Shown here: piece after piece, positions 1 through 5,019 of the stretch
How the letters are laid out: the number at the start of each line of letters is the position of its first letter
How positions within the stretch are numbered: the stretch's first letter is position 1
Position numbers and translations under genes: made by a program
Notes under the pieces: generated by a model
Databases searched by the model: none
What the model saw: the letters and a program-made list of their open reading frames with translations, nothing else
What the model was told of the DNA's origin: nothing
NCBI GenBank assembly: GCA_030024065.1
Contig: JASEIE010000152.1
Span: 1 to 8,991 of the forward strand
Length of the DNA stretch: 8,991 nucleotides
Source: Thermodesulfobacteriota bacterium
Lineage (GTDB): Bacteria; Desulfobacterota; BSN033; UBA1163
Reading direction: 5' to 3'

Positions 1-55
1 GACAAACAGCATGGACAGTGTGCCCAACCATCAGCAATGCCTGAAAAGGCACCAT
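1..55. repeat. Terminal direct repeat, left copy (circle overlap)
   Basis: Bases 1-55 are identical to bases 8937-8991. A perfect 55-base overlap of contig ends is the size left by a de Bruijn assembler with k=55 when a path closes on itself, so it should be counted once. The unique circle is 8,936 bp. Confidence 0.95.
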
Positions 56-112
56 GACCTCATAATCCTCCACAAAATCCCCAACCATCATCAAAATTTT
101 CTTGGCAGCCAT
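1..112 (-). CDS. DJ-1/PfpI family protein, N-terminal part (continues at 8936-8467 across the circle junction)
   Basis: This is the first 37 codons of the DJ-1/PfpI gene whose remainder lies at the other end of the window. Reading minus from ATG at 112-110 gives MAAKKILMMVGDFVEDYEV and then runs into MVPFQALL, which is encoded again at 8991. An AGGAG Shine-Dalgarno sequence lies about 8 bases before this ATG. The opening hydrophobic strand and GDFVEDYE (Glu15) are the usual beta-1 and conserved-glutamate segment of the family, which the linear open frame at 8467-8991 lacks. Joining the parts gives 582 nt, 193 residues plus stop, the normal length for single-domain PfpI proteins. The join is supported by an uninterrupted reading frame, a family-typical N-terminus and a good ribosome binding site. 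Confidence 0.9.
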   Translation of the reverse strand, partial: MAAKKILMMVGDFVEDYEVMVPFQALLMVGHTVHAVC

Positions 113-215
113 ATCCAGCTCCTTTCTTTGGTTTCCTGAAAAATGTTGTTAGGCATTTAAACTTGGAACAAAACAAATGACGGTTTTGGGAAAGCCTGGT
201 TCACATTTCAAGGCC

Positions 216-245
216 TGACACCTTTTCATTTGACACCTTTTCATT
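216..245. repeat. Two perfect tandem 15-mers in a REP-like tract
   Basis: TGACACCTTTTCATT occurs twice back to back (216-230 and 231-245), followed by CATTGCATTGC. It lies in the gap of about 165 bases between the TIR-like gene and the pfpI start. On the minus strand it reads AAAAGGTGTCA(GGCC), resembling the ends of REP or REP-transposase-associated elements common in environmental genomes (recollection, not checked). A related GATGCCTGACCCCAAAAGCC tract lies near 8381-8400. Only two units are present, so it is not a convincing iteron array. Nothing else is recognised in 113-276. Confidence 0.6.
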
Positions 246-276
246 GCATTGCAAGACTCCTTTTGTGTTGTACGTC

Positions 277-894
277 TCATATTGTATGAACTTTTAGCCA
301 CTCAGTTATAATATAAGTAAAATCCACGAACGTAAGTTCTTTGATTTGGATATTTAATTCGTTGGATATATCCGGAAGGTCTCTCTCAAATAGAGTGTAT
401 CGTTCATAGATTTTACTCCCACCGGGTATATTAGTACGCTTAGATCCAGTCCTAAGCCAGTCTCGGACTTTGCTAATAGCTTTATTAGAGTCGTTATCAT
501 GAGTAAATATGTCCTGACCAGCTATATCAGATATAAACTTTTGATATCGATATGGTTCTCTATCGATGATCATACAGACTTTCATACGATTTCTCTTAGT
601 ACCGAACCTCCTGCATCCAAAAAAAATTCCAAGCTCAAGTGGCATGTTGAACCGAGGGAGTTGATTTATAGGATCAATCTCAGTTCGCGATATATCATGA
701 ATGCCATATTTACACTCTGAGACAATATTCATAATTTTTTCCAATCGATTTTGGGCTGCATTACTGATCTCCAGAGCACATCTTGCAATAAAACCAGCAT
801 CATGGACAGCGAAGACTATGGCATCAAATAGATGTTTGTACTCGTCGTCAAAAGGACAATTTATAAAAACATTATCTTCATAATATGCAGACAT
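277..894 (-). CDS. Conserved TIR-like / nucleoside deoxyribosyltransferase-like protein, 205 aa
   Basis: I recognise this as a conserved bacterial hypothetical family, but no characterised member is known to me. The start DNVFINCPFDDEY (residues 7-19) looks like the first strand and loop of a Rossmann-like sensor or effector fold. It is followed by CKYGIHDISR (61-70) and by N83-x3-E87-L-G. That last arrangement resembles the N-x-x-x-ELG segment of TIR-like and 2'-deoxyribosyltransferase-like domains, where the glutamate is catalytic. A later block, IIDREPYRYQKFISDIAGQD (109-128), is family-specific. There is no signal peptide or membrane segment, so it is probably cytoplasmic. The ATG at 894 is 15 bases after the stop of the small basic gene at 910-1029, and only a weak AGG precedes it, so translation may be coupled. 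A defence role or NAD-glycohydrolase activity is inference only. Confidence 0.8.
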   Translation of the reverse strand: MSAYYEDNVFINCPFDDEYKHLFDAIVFAVHDAGFIARCALEISNAAQNRLEKIMNIVSECKYGIHDISRTEIDPINQLPRFNMPLELGIFFGCRRFGTKRNRMKVCMIIDREPYRYQKFISDIAGQDIFTHDNDSNKAISKVRDWLRTGSKRTNIPGGSKIYERYTLFERDLPDISNELNIQIKELTFVDFTYIITEWLKVHTI

Positions 895-909
895 AGTTGA
901 ACCTATTTC

Positions 910-1029
910 TTATGCTGCTCTTCTAGATGATACCCGCCTTACTGCCCGCTTGATTCGCGCTTTTCCAATAATGCTACGCTTTCTGAGAGCTTTGACAACT
1001 CTTTTCGCCCTAAATCGCTTCTTTTGCAT
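910..1029 (-). CDS. Small, extremely basic 39-aa protein upstream of the TIR-like gene
   Basis: This short gene has 39 codons from ATG at 1029-1027 to TAA at 912-910. A strong GGAGGAG ribosome binding site lies 7 bases upstream. The product begins MQKKRFRAKRVVKALRKR and contains 11 Arg and 7 Lys with no Asp or Glu, so almost half its residues are positively charged. The pattern suggests an amphipathic helix able to bind nucleic acid or an acidic partner. Another in-frame ATG at 1035 would sit too close to the Shine-Dalgarno sequence. It is followed after 15 bases by the TIR-like gene, implying an operon. I do not recognise a family. It could be a chaperone, antitoxin, nucleic-acid-binding accessory subunit or a minor peptide. 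The coding call rests on the ribosome binding site, spacing and lack of internal stops. Confidence 0.65.
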   Translation of the reverse strand: MQKKRFRAKRVVKALRKRSIIGKARIKRAVRRVSSRRAA

Positions 1030-1138
1030 ATACATTCTCCTCCATGTTCATCGATCCTTTCTATTCGCATTTCTCCAAATATATAGGCCAGCTACACCGG
1101 TGATTTGGTTTAGCAGAAATGTCGTGGGTAACCGGAAC

Positions 1139-1159
1139 AAAAGGGGGCAGTCCCCTTTT
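1139..1159. terminator. Perfect 8-bp hairpin, bidirectional terminator or REP-like unit
   Basis: AAAAGGGG (1139-1146) and CCCCTTTT (1152-1159) form a perfect stem around the loop GCAGT. On the minus strand it begins 15 bases past the stop of the 1175-1603 gene, and its right arm ends in a T run, so it could act as an intrinsic terminator. The same motif is a familiar dispersed REP-like sequence in environmental genomes, so it may instead be an inserted repeat. It separates the 1175-2210 genes from the basic-peptide operon. Confidence 0.6.
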
Positions 1160-1174
1160 CACTTTTAGCCGCTT

Positions 1175-1603
1175 TTATTTGCATACTTTTTTGTATAATA
1201 TCTCTTCTGATGAGTCTGGGGTGATAAATCTCCAGTGGCTGTCAGGGTAATCGTCTTTGCTTATAATATCTCCTTCCTTAGAATAGAAAATTCCCGAAGC
1301 AATATTGATCATTTTATCTATACAATTCATTTCATTTAATTGAACTGAATATTCTAAATTCTTATACTCTTTACCCAAATTTTTTAGTATAAGATTTACC
1401 CCCTTATTTGTATAAACATTTTTCGTCCATACTCTAATGGTATTCTCCGCTGACCGAGTCAAATTTTCCGCATCATAGTAACAATAAAAATGCTCGTTTC
1501 TGGCATACGGTTTCCAATCCGCTCCCCATAACTCTGAATAAACAAAAAAAATAAGACCAAAAACAACAAGAATTACTGGAAAACTACACATTAGTGATTT
1601 CAT
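1175..1603 (-). CDS. Exported surface-adhesin-E-like small protein, 142 aa
   Basis: The protein starts with a short basic stretch and one hydrophobic segment (about residues 5-22), followed by a mature domain, so it is probably secreted to the periplasm or surface. There is no clear lipobox. The mature part has W30, YYD (42-44), VW (58-59), a Y-x-V-Q-L-N-E-M-N-C strand ending at C94, GIFYSKEGDII, W124, a proline at 129 and a C-terminal VC at 140-141. This order matches the surface-adhesin protein E-like family that is widespread in proteobacteria. C94 and C141 probably form a disulfide. A near-consensus AAGGGGGTGATC precedes the ATG at 1603. It lies 58 bases downstream of the PD-(D/E)XK-like gene and may be co-transcribed. 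The gene is strikingly AT-rich. The family name does not prove an adhesive role here. Confidence 0.75.
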   Translation of the reverse strand: MKSLMCSFPVILVVFGLIFFVYSELWGADWKPYARNEHFYCYYDAENLTRSAENTIRVWTKNVYTNKGVNLILKNLGKEYKNLEYSVQLNEMNCIDKMINIASGIFYSKEGDIISKDDYPDSHWRFITPDSSEEILYKKVCK

Positions 1604-1630
1604 TCAGATCACCCCCTTGCTTTAATCGAC

Positions 1631-1658
1631 CTAAAATTTTAGTTGGGTTACCTCCTTT
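1631..1658 (-). other. Orphan strong Shine-Dalgarno sequence beside a 12-bp palindrome
   Basis: In the 58-base gap between the genes at 1662-2210 and 1175-1603, the minus strand has AAAGGAGGT (1658-1650) with no ATG, GTG or TTG within 5-13 bases. It is followed by the perfect palindrome CTAAAATTTTAG (1642-1631). The next gene has its own ribosome binding site nearer its ATG. This may be a remnant of a lost start or a ribosome standby site. Confidence 0.3.
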
Positions 1659-1661
1659 CTT

Positions 1662-2210
1662 TTATCCGTAGGGTTTCCTAAAAAAGTCTGGACGTGGATA
1701 GTATCCCCACCACTTCAATGGATGGAGTCCAAATAGTTCTATAAACCTATATATGTCTACTTCTGTATAATCAGCAATCCAGATCTCTGTAAATTCTGTG
1801 TCGGCAAAATCTCCCTGCAAACTTTGACCTAAACATATCTCTAATCCGGATAGTGTGCAATCCATTAATTGAATAACTAAAATGGTGTCATCAGAAAACA
1901 ACCAATCTCCCTTGGCTCTCTGTTCATTTTTTCTTTCAATTGCCATGTAGATACGATCAAGTGCTTCGAAAGGATCCATGTATTCCCGGCGATTTAGAAT
2001 CCTGTCACAAACAGCGGAACCAGGATCTCTTGTCACTTTAGTCAGTTCTACCCCCATATTTAAACCATCTATTCTTTTGCATATAAAATCAGGTCGCTCG
2101 CCATTAGCCACTATAGATAACTCTTCCCCAGTGATTTCTTCATAAGCATCAAGGAAATAATGTAATCGGATTCTTTCTTCTTCCTTCTTTCCGATTTGTT
2201 GATCTGACAA
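1662..2210 (-). CDS. PD-(D/E)XK-nuclease-like conserved protein, 182 aa
   Basis: The reading frame begins with TTG at 2210, supported by AGGAG 9 bases upstream (2224-2220) and by the lack of an in-frame ATG before residue 52. Residues ERPDFIC (38-44), then GVELTK (53-58), resemble the Asp-strand-Glu-x-(x)-Lys arrangement of PD-(D/E)XK nucleases, with D41 and E55 as candidate metal ligands and K58 one position off the classical spacing. Later features are TILVIQL, FTEIWIADY and a C-terminal FGLHPLKWWGYY...KPYG block that I recall from a conserved uncharacterised family. No signal peptide or membrane segment is seen. It lies behind copy 1 of the repeated promoter module (2306-2435), giving a leader of about 95 bases. 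Nuclease activity is inferred from motif layout only; the gene itself is well supported. Confidence 0.75.
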   Translation of the reverse strand: MSDQQIGKKEEERIRLHYFLDAYEEITGEELSIVANGERPDFICKRIDGLNMGVELTKVTRDPGSAVCDRILNRREYMDPFEALDRIYMAIERKNEQRAKGDWLFSDDTILVIQLMDCTLSGLEICLGQSLQGDFADTEFTEIWIADYTEVDIYRFIELFGLHPLKWWGYYPRPDFFRKPYG

Positions 2211-2305
2211 TCTTCTAATCTCCTGTAAGTGATTGGGGTCGAACCTTTATACTTAACTAAATGACCAAAAGATTAGATTTATCTTTCCTCTCGTCTTTCT
2301 TCTGA

Positions 2306-2435
2306 TGCACAGAATATACCACGGGGAGGATTATGTCAACGATTAAAAACGTGTCCGTGACCGTGATCCGTGTCCGGAGTTTAAAAAATGAAAAGAGCGA
2401 AGGGCACAGAGCATGGCGCTAAATTCGTGTCCGTG
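2306..2435 (-). repeat. Promoter-module repeat, copy 1 (upstream of the PD-(D/E)XK-like gene)
   Basis: This segment shares TGCACAGAATATACCACGG and the following TGTCAA block with copies 2 and 3. Its distal part (about 2382-2435, ending CTAAATTCGTGTCCGTG) matches 3408-3460 of copy 2. Between them are degenerate GTGTCCGTGACCGTGATCC repeats. It lacks the MKQFNL leader found in copies 2 and 3. Confidence 0.8.
2313..2339 (-). promoter_or_regulatory. Sigma-70-like promoter of module copy 1
   Basis: Minus strand: TTGACA (2339-2334), 15-base spacer, TGG-TATATT with the -10 hexamer at 2318-2313. The TGn before it suggests an extended -10. The spacer is short, but a 17-base reading (TATTCT) is also possible. 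The same geometry occurs in two other places. It points at the gene starting at 2210. Confidence 0.6.
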
Positions 2436-2437
2436 TC

Positions 2438-2456
2438 CCTACCTGCGGTAGGCAGG
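2438..2456. repeat. Small nested palindrome (CCTACC/GGTAGG)
   Basis: CCTACC (2438-2443) pairs with GGTAGG (2447-2452), and the shifted pair CCTGC (2442-2446) with GCAGG (2452-2456), so alternative hairpins form. This is a common dispersed REP-like unit. It lies between hepT and module copy 1, followed by GTTAGGCGTAAGGAGTGAAG-type degenerate repeats (2484-2510). Nothing coding is seen in 2220-2530. Confidence 0.5.
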
Positions 2457-2530
2457 CATGGAGCATAGCGTGATTCTAAGACTGCAAGGCGTTAGGCGTA
2501 AGGAGTGAAGAATAACCGGTAACAAGTTAC

Positions 2531-2878
2531 TTAGGAACTTGTATATTCTTTGCCAAGAATGTCGGTAATCTTACGTTTCAGCTCAGGGGCTTCCTGAGTG
2601 GCTGCAACCCACACAATAGACCATTCCACAGCGAAGTAGGCATGAACTGCTATGTTTCGAAACCCTATAATATCTTCCCATTCAATTTCAGGATGTTTAT
2701 CGCAAAACTCTTTGGAAAGGCGAGAAGCCGCCTCACCGATGATCATTAATTTCTGGAGAACAGCACTTTGCAACAGCTCGTTTCGGAGGAAAGTATTTTG
2801 TCCAACGTCTACGAGAAATCTTTGGATGGCATCGGCGGCTTCAATAATATCTGTTAAATACAGTTCTTCACGGCGCAT
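2531..2878 (-). CDS. hepT: HepT-like HEPN toxin (putative RNase), 115 aa
   Basis: This is the toxin half of a HEPN/MNT toxin-antitoxin pair. From ATG at 2878 the protein is 115 residues, all helical in pattern. It carries RNIAVHAY at 74-81, the R-x4-H-x-Y motif that forms the RNase site of HepT toxins (R74, H79). In the characterised Shewanella pair, the motif tyrosine is where MntA adds AMP (Y81 here). A longer reading starting with TTG at 2905 is possible, but the ATG at 2878 gives a classic start MRREELYLTDI and an 11-base overlap with the mntA stop at 2868, implying translational coupling. An AAGG lies just upstream of the ATG. The catalytic residues are intact, so the toxin is probably functional. 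Its target RNA cannot be told from sequence. Confidence 0.9.
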   Translation of the reverse strand: MRREELYLTDIIEAADAIQRFLVDVGQNTFLRNELLQSAVLQKLMIIGEAASRLSKEFCDKHPEIEWEDIIGFRNIAVHAYFAVEWSIVWVAATQEAPELKRKITDILGKEYTSS

Positions 2879-3173
2879 AAAGCACCTTCGCGCTGGAAAT
2901 GACAATCTCTCGGATTTTGGGTTTCAACCCTCCTTTTGGAACCAGATCCACCGGTCGATTTAGAATCGCTGAAAGCTCTCTTTGCATTCTGGACAGCGTC
3001 ACAAAACCAATCTGTGCTTCTGGCTCAAATTCAACTAAAAGATCAATGTCGCTATCTGTTTTGAAATCTTCACCAAGGGCTGAGCCAAAAATAGAGAGTT
3101 CTTTCACTCGATATCGTTGGCACAGTTTCTTCATCGCCTTTAATGCATCCGGAGCTAAATCCATATTTGCCAT
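2868..3173 (-). CDS. mntA: MntA-like minimal nucleotidyltransferase antitoxin, 101 aa
   Basis: This is a small DNA-polymerase-beta-like nucleotidyltransferase (MNT) and the antitoxin partner of the overlapping hepT. The signature G30-S31-x10-D42-x-D44 (FGSALGEDFKTDSDIDLL) is complete. It is followed by a strand with E48, and the C-terminal NRPVDLVPKGGLKPKIRE is typical of short MNT proteins. In known pairs MntA neutralises HepT by transferring AMP to its active-site tyrosine. I prefer ATG at 3173 because GGTG lies 6 bases upstream; GTG at 3182 would add three residues. The order antitoxin then toxin, overlapping by 11 bases, is as expected. Transcription probably starts at module copy 2, giving a leader of about 155 bases with a possible small frame at 3270-3217. 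Confidence 0.9.
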   Translation of the reverse strand: MANMDLAPDALKAMKKLCQRYRVKELSIFGSALGEDFKTDSDIDLLVEFEPEAQIGFVTLSRMQRELSAILNRPVDLVPKGGLKPKIREIVISSAKVLYAP

Positions 3174-3216
3174 TCTTATCACCAGATTAGAATTTTATTG
3201 CTCTTTTAGAGCTCTT

Positions 3217-3270
3217 TTAAGGTAAATAGAGGGCGGTTGGGACGTTGTTGACTAAGTTGAATTGTTTCAT
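3217..3270 (-). other. Candidate leader ORF of 17 codons (MKQFNL type) before mntA
   Basis: Minus from ATG 3270 reads MKQFNLVNNVPTALYLP and stops at 3219-3217, 43 bases before mntA. The first 11 residues match the leader frame ahead of uxaC with one replacement (V/F) and two synonymous changes. The only Shine-Dalgarno-like sequence (GGAGAGG) abuts the ATG, so translation is uncertain. The conservation could simply reflect repeat ancestry. Confidence 0.35.
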
Positions 3271-3460
3271 CCTCTCCAAAGCCCCCTCTACCTAAACGCA
3301 TTGATATTTCCTTTTGTGTCTCACCTGGTGCACAGAATATACCAAGGGTAGGTTTATGTCAAGATTAAACACCGTAAGGCGTGAAGAGTGAGGCGTGAGG
3401 TGTAAACTCTAAAATGAAAATAAAGATTGTACAGAGTATAGAACTAAATTCGTGTCCGTG
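3239..3460 (-). repeat. Promoter-module repeat, copy 2 (upstream of mntA-hepT)
   Basis: Bases 3239-3370 align with 4988-5120 (copy 3) at roughly four bases in five, from GGGACGTTGTTGA through the promoter. Bases 3408-3460 align with the distal part of copy 1 (2382-2435). Between them is a degenerate GTAAGGCGTGAAGAGTGAGG run (3373-3405). Copy 2 therefore links the other two and may be nearest to the complete element. It fills the gap between mntA and the uxaC 3' end; no gene is seen in 3271-3514. Confidence 0.8.
3336..3362 (-). promoter_or_regulatory. Sigma-70-like promoter of module copy 2
   Basis: Minus strand: TTGACA (3362-3357), 15 bases, then TTGG-TATATT with the -10 hexamer at 3341-3336, followed by CTGTGCACC. 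It is the same geometry as copies 1 and 3. The expected transcript starts near 3329 and reads a leader of about 155 bases into mntA. Confidence 0.6.
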
Positions 3461-3514
3461 ACCAAAACTTTAAAAATACACAAAGGGCGGAGAGCTATCG
3501 GCAGAGCGTGTCTG

Positions 3515-4939
3515 TTACAGCATATAAGCTTTCTTGGTCAGGCGGTAGGCCAGATCCACAACCATCTCCTGAGCGTCTTCGAGATCCACAATCCCCCGCG
3601 TCACCAATCCTGCGACCCAGTTTGCACTGATGCGACGCCAGAGATCGTGTCGTGCTGGTATAGAGGCAAAGGCCCGTGTATCATCATTGAACCCTGCCGT
3701 GTTCTGAATCCCTGCCGTCTCCATGACCTGGTCGAAGTAGCGCTTCATTCCGTTGATGCTATCAAAAAACCACCACGGCGGACCGAGCTTGATGGCTGGA
3801 TAGTGACCGGCAAGTGGGGCCAACTCACGTCCATAAGTCGATTCATCCAACGTGAAAAGTATCAATTTAAGCCGGAGATCATTTCCATACTGATTCAGGA
3901 GGGGCCTTAAGTTACGGGTGAACTCGCTCTGCCCAGGGATGTCGGCTCCCTTATCAGTCCCGAAGCGCTTGTAGAGGAGTTCATTGTAATCGCGGACAGA
4001 GCCAATATGAAGTTGCATGACCAAACCATCCTCAAGACTCATCCGGGCGAATTCCATGATCATGTGAGCGGTGAATCGTTGCGCATCGGCAGCGGTCGCA
4101 CTTCCCTGCAACGCGCGCAGGAAGATCGCCTCTGCTTCGGATAAGCTCAACTCCTCGGTAAAAGCCGACTCAGCCGCATGATCGGTTGCCGCGGCACCCA
4201 TCGACTTGAAGAAACTGCGGCGATCTTTGAGGGCGGTGATGAACTTCGAATACGAATCGACAGAAATCCCGCTCACTTGACTCAGGGCATCTATATTTTC
4301 TCGCCAGCGGGGATTCCGCAGGTTTGTCACACCGTCCGGACGGAATGTGGGACGAATGTTCCCGTCCCATCCCGATTTGCGGATCTGCTGATGATAGAGA
4401 AGCGGGTCAGTTGCCGCATCCGTGGTGCAAAGCACCTCAATGTTGAAACGTTTAAAGAGTGCACGGGGCCGAAATTCGGCAGAAGCAAGCTTCGTTTCAA
4501 TTTGATCATAGATGGCCCTTGCCGTTTTTGAACTCAATTTCTCTTCGATCCCGAAGACAAAATAGAGCTCGTGAGCCAACCATGCGCCAGTCGGGGTCCC
4601 GCGAAACATGTGGAAGTGATCGGCGAAGATTTGCCAGATTTTCCGATGATCCCTCTCTACCGGACCACCGTCAACCCTTGGAACCCCCAGATGTTCGAGA
4701 GGGATACCCTGTGAATAGAGCATGCGGAAAACGTAATGATCCGGAATGATGAAGAGGTCGGCAGCAGAACCGAAAGAAGCCTTCTCATCCGCCAGGAGTC
4801 GAGGGTCCACATGGCCGTGGGGGCTGATGATCGGCAGGTGGGCCACCGATTTGTATAGGTTCATTGCAACTTTTCTTTGAGAGGGATCTGGGTCAAAGTA
4901 ACGATCTTCCGGCAAGTACCATTTCGAATCATCTTTCAT
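3515..4939 (-). CDS. uxaC: Glucuronate (uronate) isomerase UxaC
   Basis: A full-length 474-residue member of the UxaC family (EC 5.3.1.12). It interconverts glucuronate with fructuronate, or galacturonate with tagaturonate, in the cytoplasm. Recognisable marks are the metal-binding SPHGHVDP (H41, H43), the LHELYFVFGI region, EVLCTTDAATDPL, LQLHIGSVRDYN, and C-terminal AGFNDDTRAF followed by SIPARHDLWRR. An AAGGAGG lies 8 bases before ATG 4939. No uxuA, uxuB, kdgK, kdgA or uronate transporter is nearby, so the enzyme is isolated from its pathway. It is GC-richer than the genes at 277-2210 and lies between module copies 2 and 3, suggesting it arrived separately. The ATG overlaps the stop of a candidate leader frame as ATGA. 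Confidence 0.97.
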   Translation of the reverse strand: MKDDSKWYLPEDRYFDPDPSQRKVAMNLYKSVAHLPIISPHGHVDPRLLADEKASFGSAADLFIIPDHYVFRMLYSQGIPLEHLGVPRVDGGPVERDHRKIWQIFADHFHMFRGTPTGAWLAHELYFVFGIEEKLSSKTARAIYDQIETKLASAEFRPRALFKRFNIEVLCTTDAATDPLLYHQQIRKSGWDGNIRPTFRPDGVTNLRNPRWRENIDALSQVSGISVDSYSKFITALKDRRSFFKSMGAAATDHAAESAFTEELSLSEAEAIFLRALQGSATAADAQRFTAHMIMEFARMSLEDGLVMQLHIGSVRDYNELLYKRFGTDKGADIPGQSEFTRNLRPLLNQYGNDLRLKLILFTLDESTYGRELAPLAGHYPAIKLGPPWWFFDSINGMKRYFDQVMETAGIQNTAGFNDDTRAFASIPARHDLWRRISANWVAGLVTRGIVDLEDAQEMVVDLAYRLTKKAYML

Positions 4940-5019
4940 CTTCGCTCCCTCCTTCTATCATCCTTGGTGGGAGAGGTGAGGAGAGAAGGGACGTTGTTGA
5001 ATAAGTTGAATTGCTTCAT
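4936..5019 (-). other. Candidate 27-codon leader ORF overlapping the uxaC start (ATGA)
   Basis: Minus from ATG 5019 reads MKQFNLFNNVPSLLTSP, then a charged tail ending RRRERR. Its TGA stop (4938-4936) overlaps the uxaC ATG (4939-4937) in an ATGA junction. The uxaC ribosome binding site lies inside its last codons, an arrangement suited to translational coupling. Pyrimidine runs CTTCTCTCCTC and CTCTCCC in the frame could pair with the purine-rich uxaC ribosome binding site. Its own Shine-Dalgarno sequence (GAGAGG) abuts the ATG, which weakens the case. Confidence 0.4.

Noticed and set aside
216..255. Iteron-type replication origin
   Set aside because: Only two 15-mer units, no DnaA-box cluster and no Rep gene; too little to call an origin.
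950..1168. Plus-strand open frame of 72 codons
   Set aside because: It is antisense to the well-supported basic-peptide gene and runs into the 1139-1159 hairpin; no ribosome binding site.
2211..2305. MKQFNL-type leader in module copy 1
   Set aside because: The region between the copy 1 promoter and the gene at 2210 shows no similarity to the leaders of copies 2 and 3.
2531..2905. Longer HepT starting at TTG 2905
   Set aside because: The nine extra residues (MSFPARRCF) do not fit the family, and ATG 2878 gives the standard start with a typical short overlap with mntA.
3452..3910. Plus-strand open frame of 152 codons
   Set aside because: It lies antisense to the uxaC 3' end, has no ribosome binding site or family resemblance, and is explained as a shadow of uxaC codon usage.
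4178..4749. Several open frames on both strands inside uxaC
   Set aside because: All lie within the complete uxaC gene in other frames and carry no family signal.
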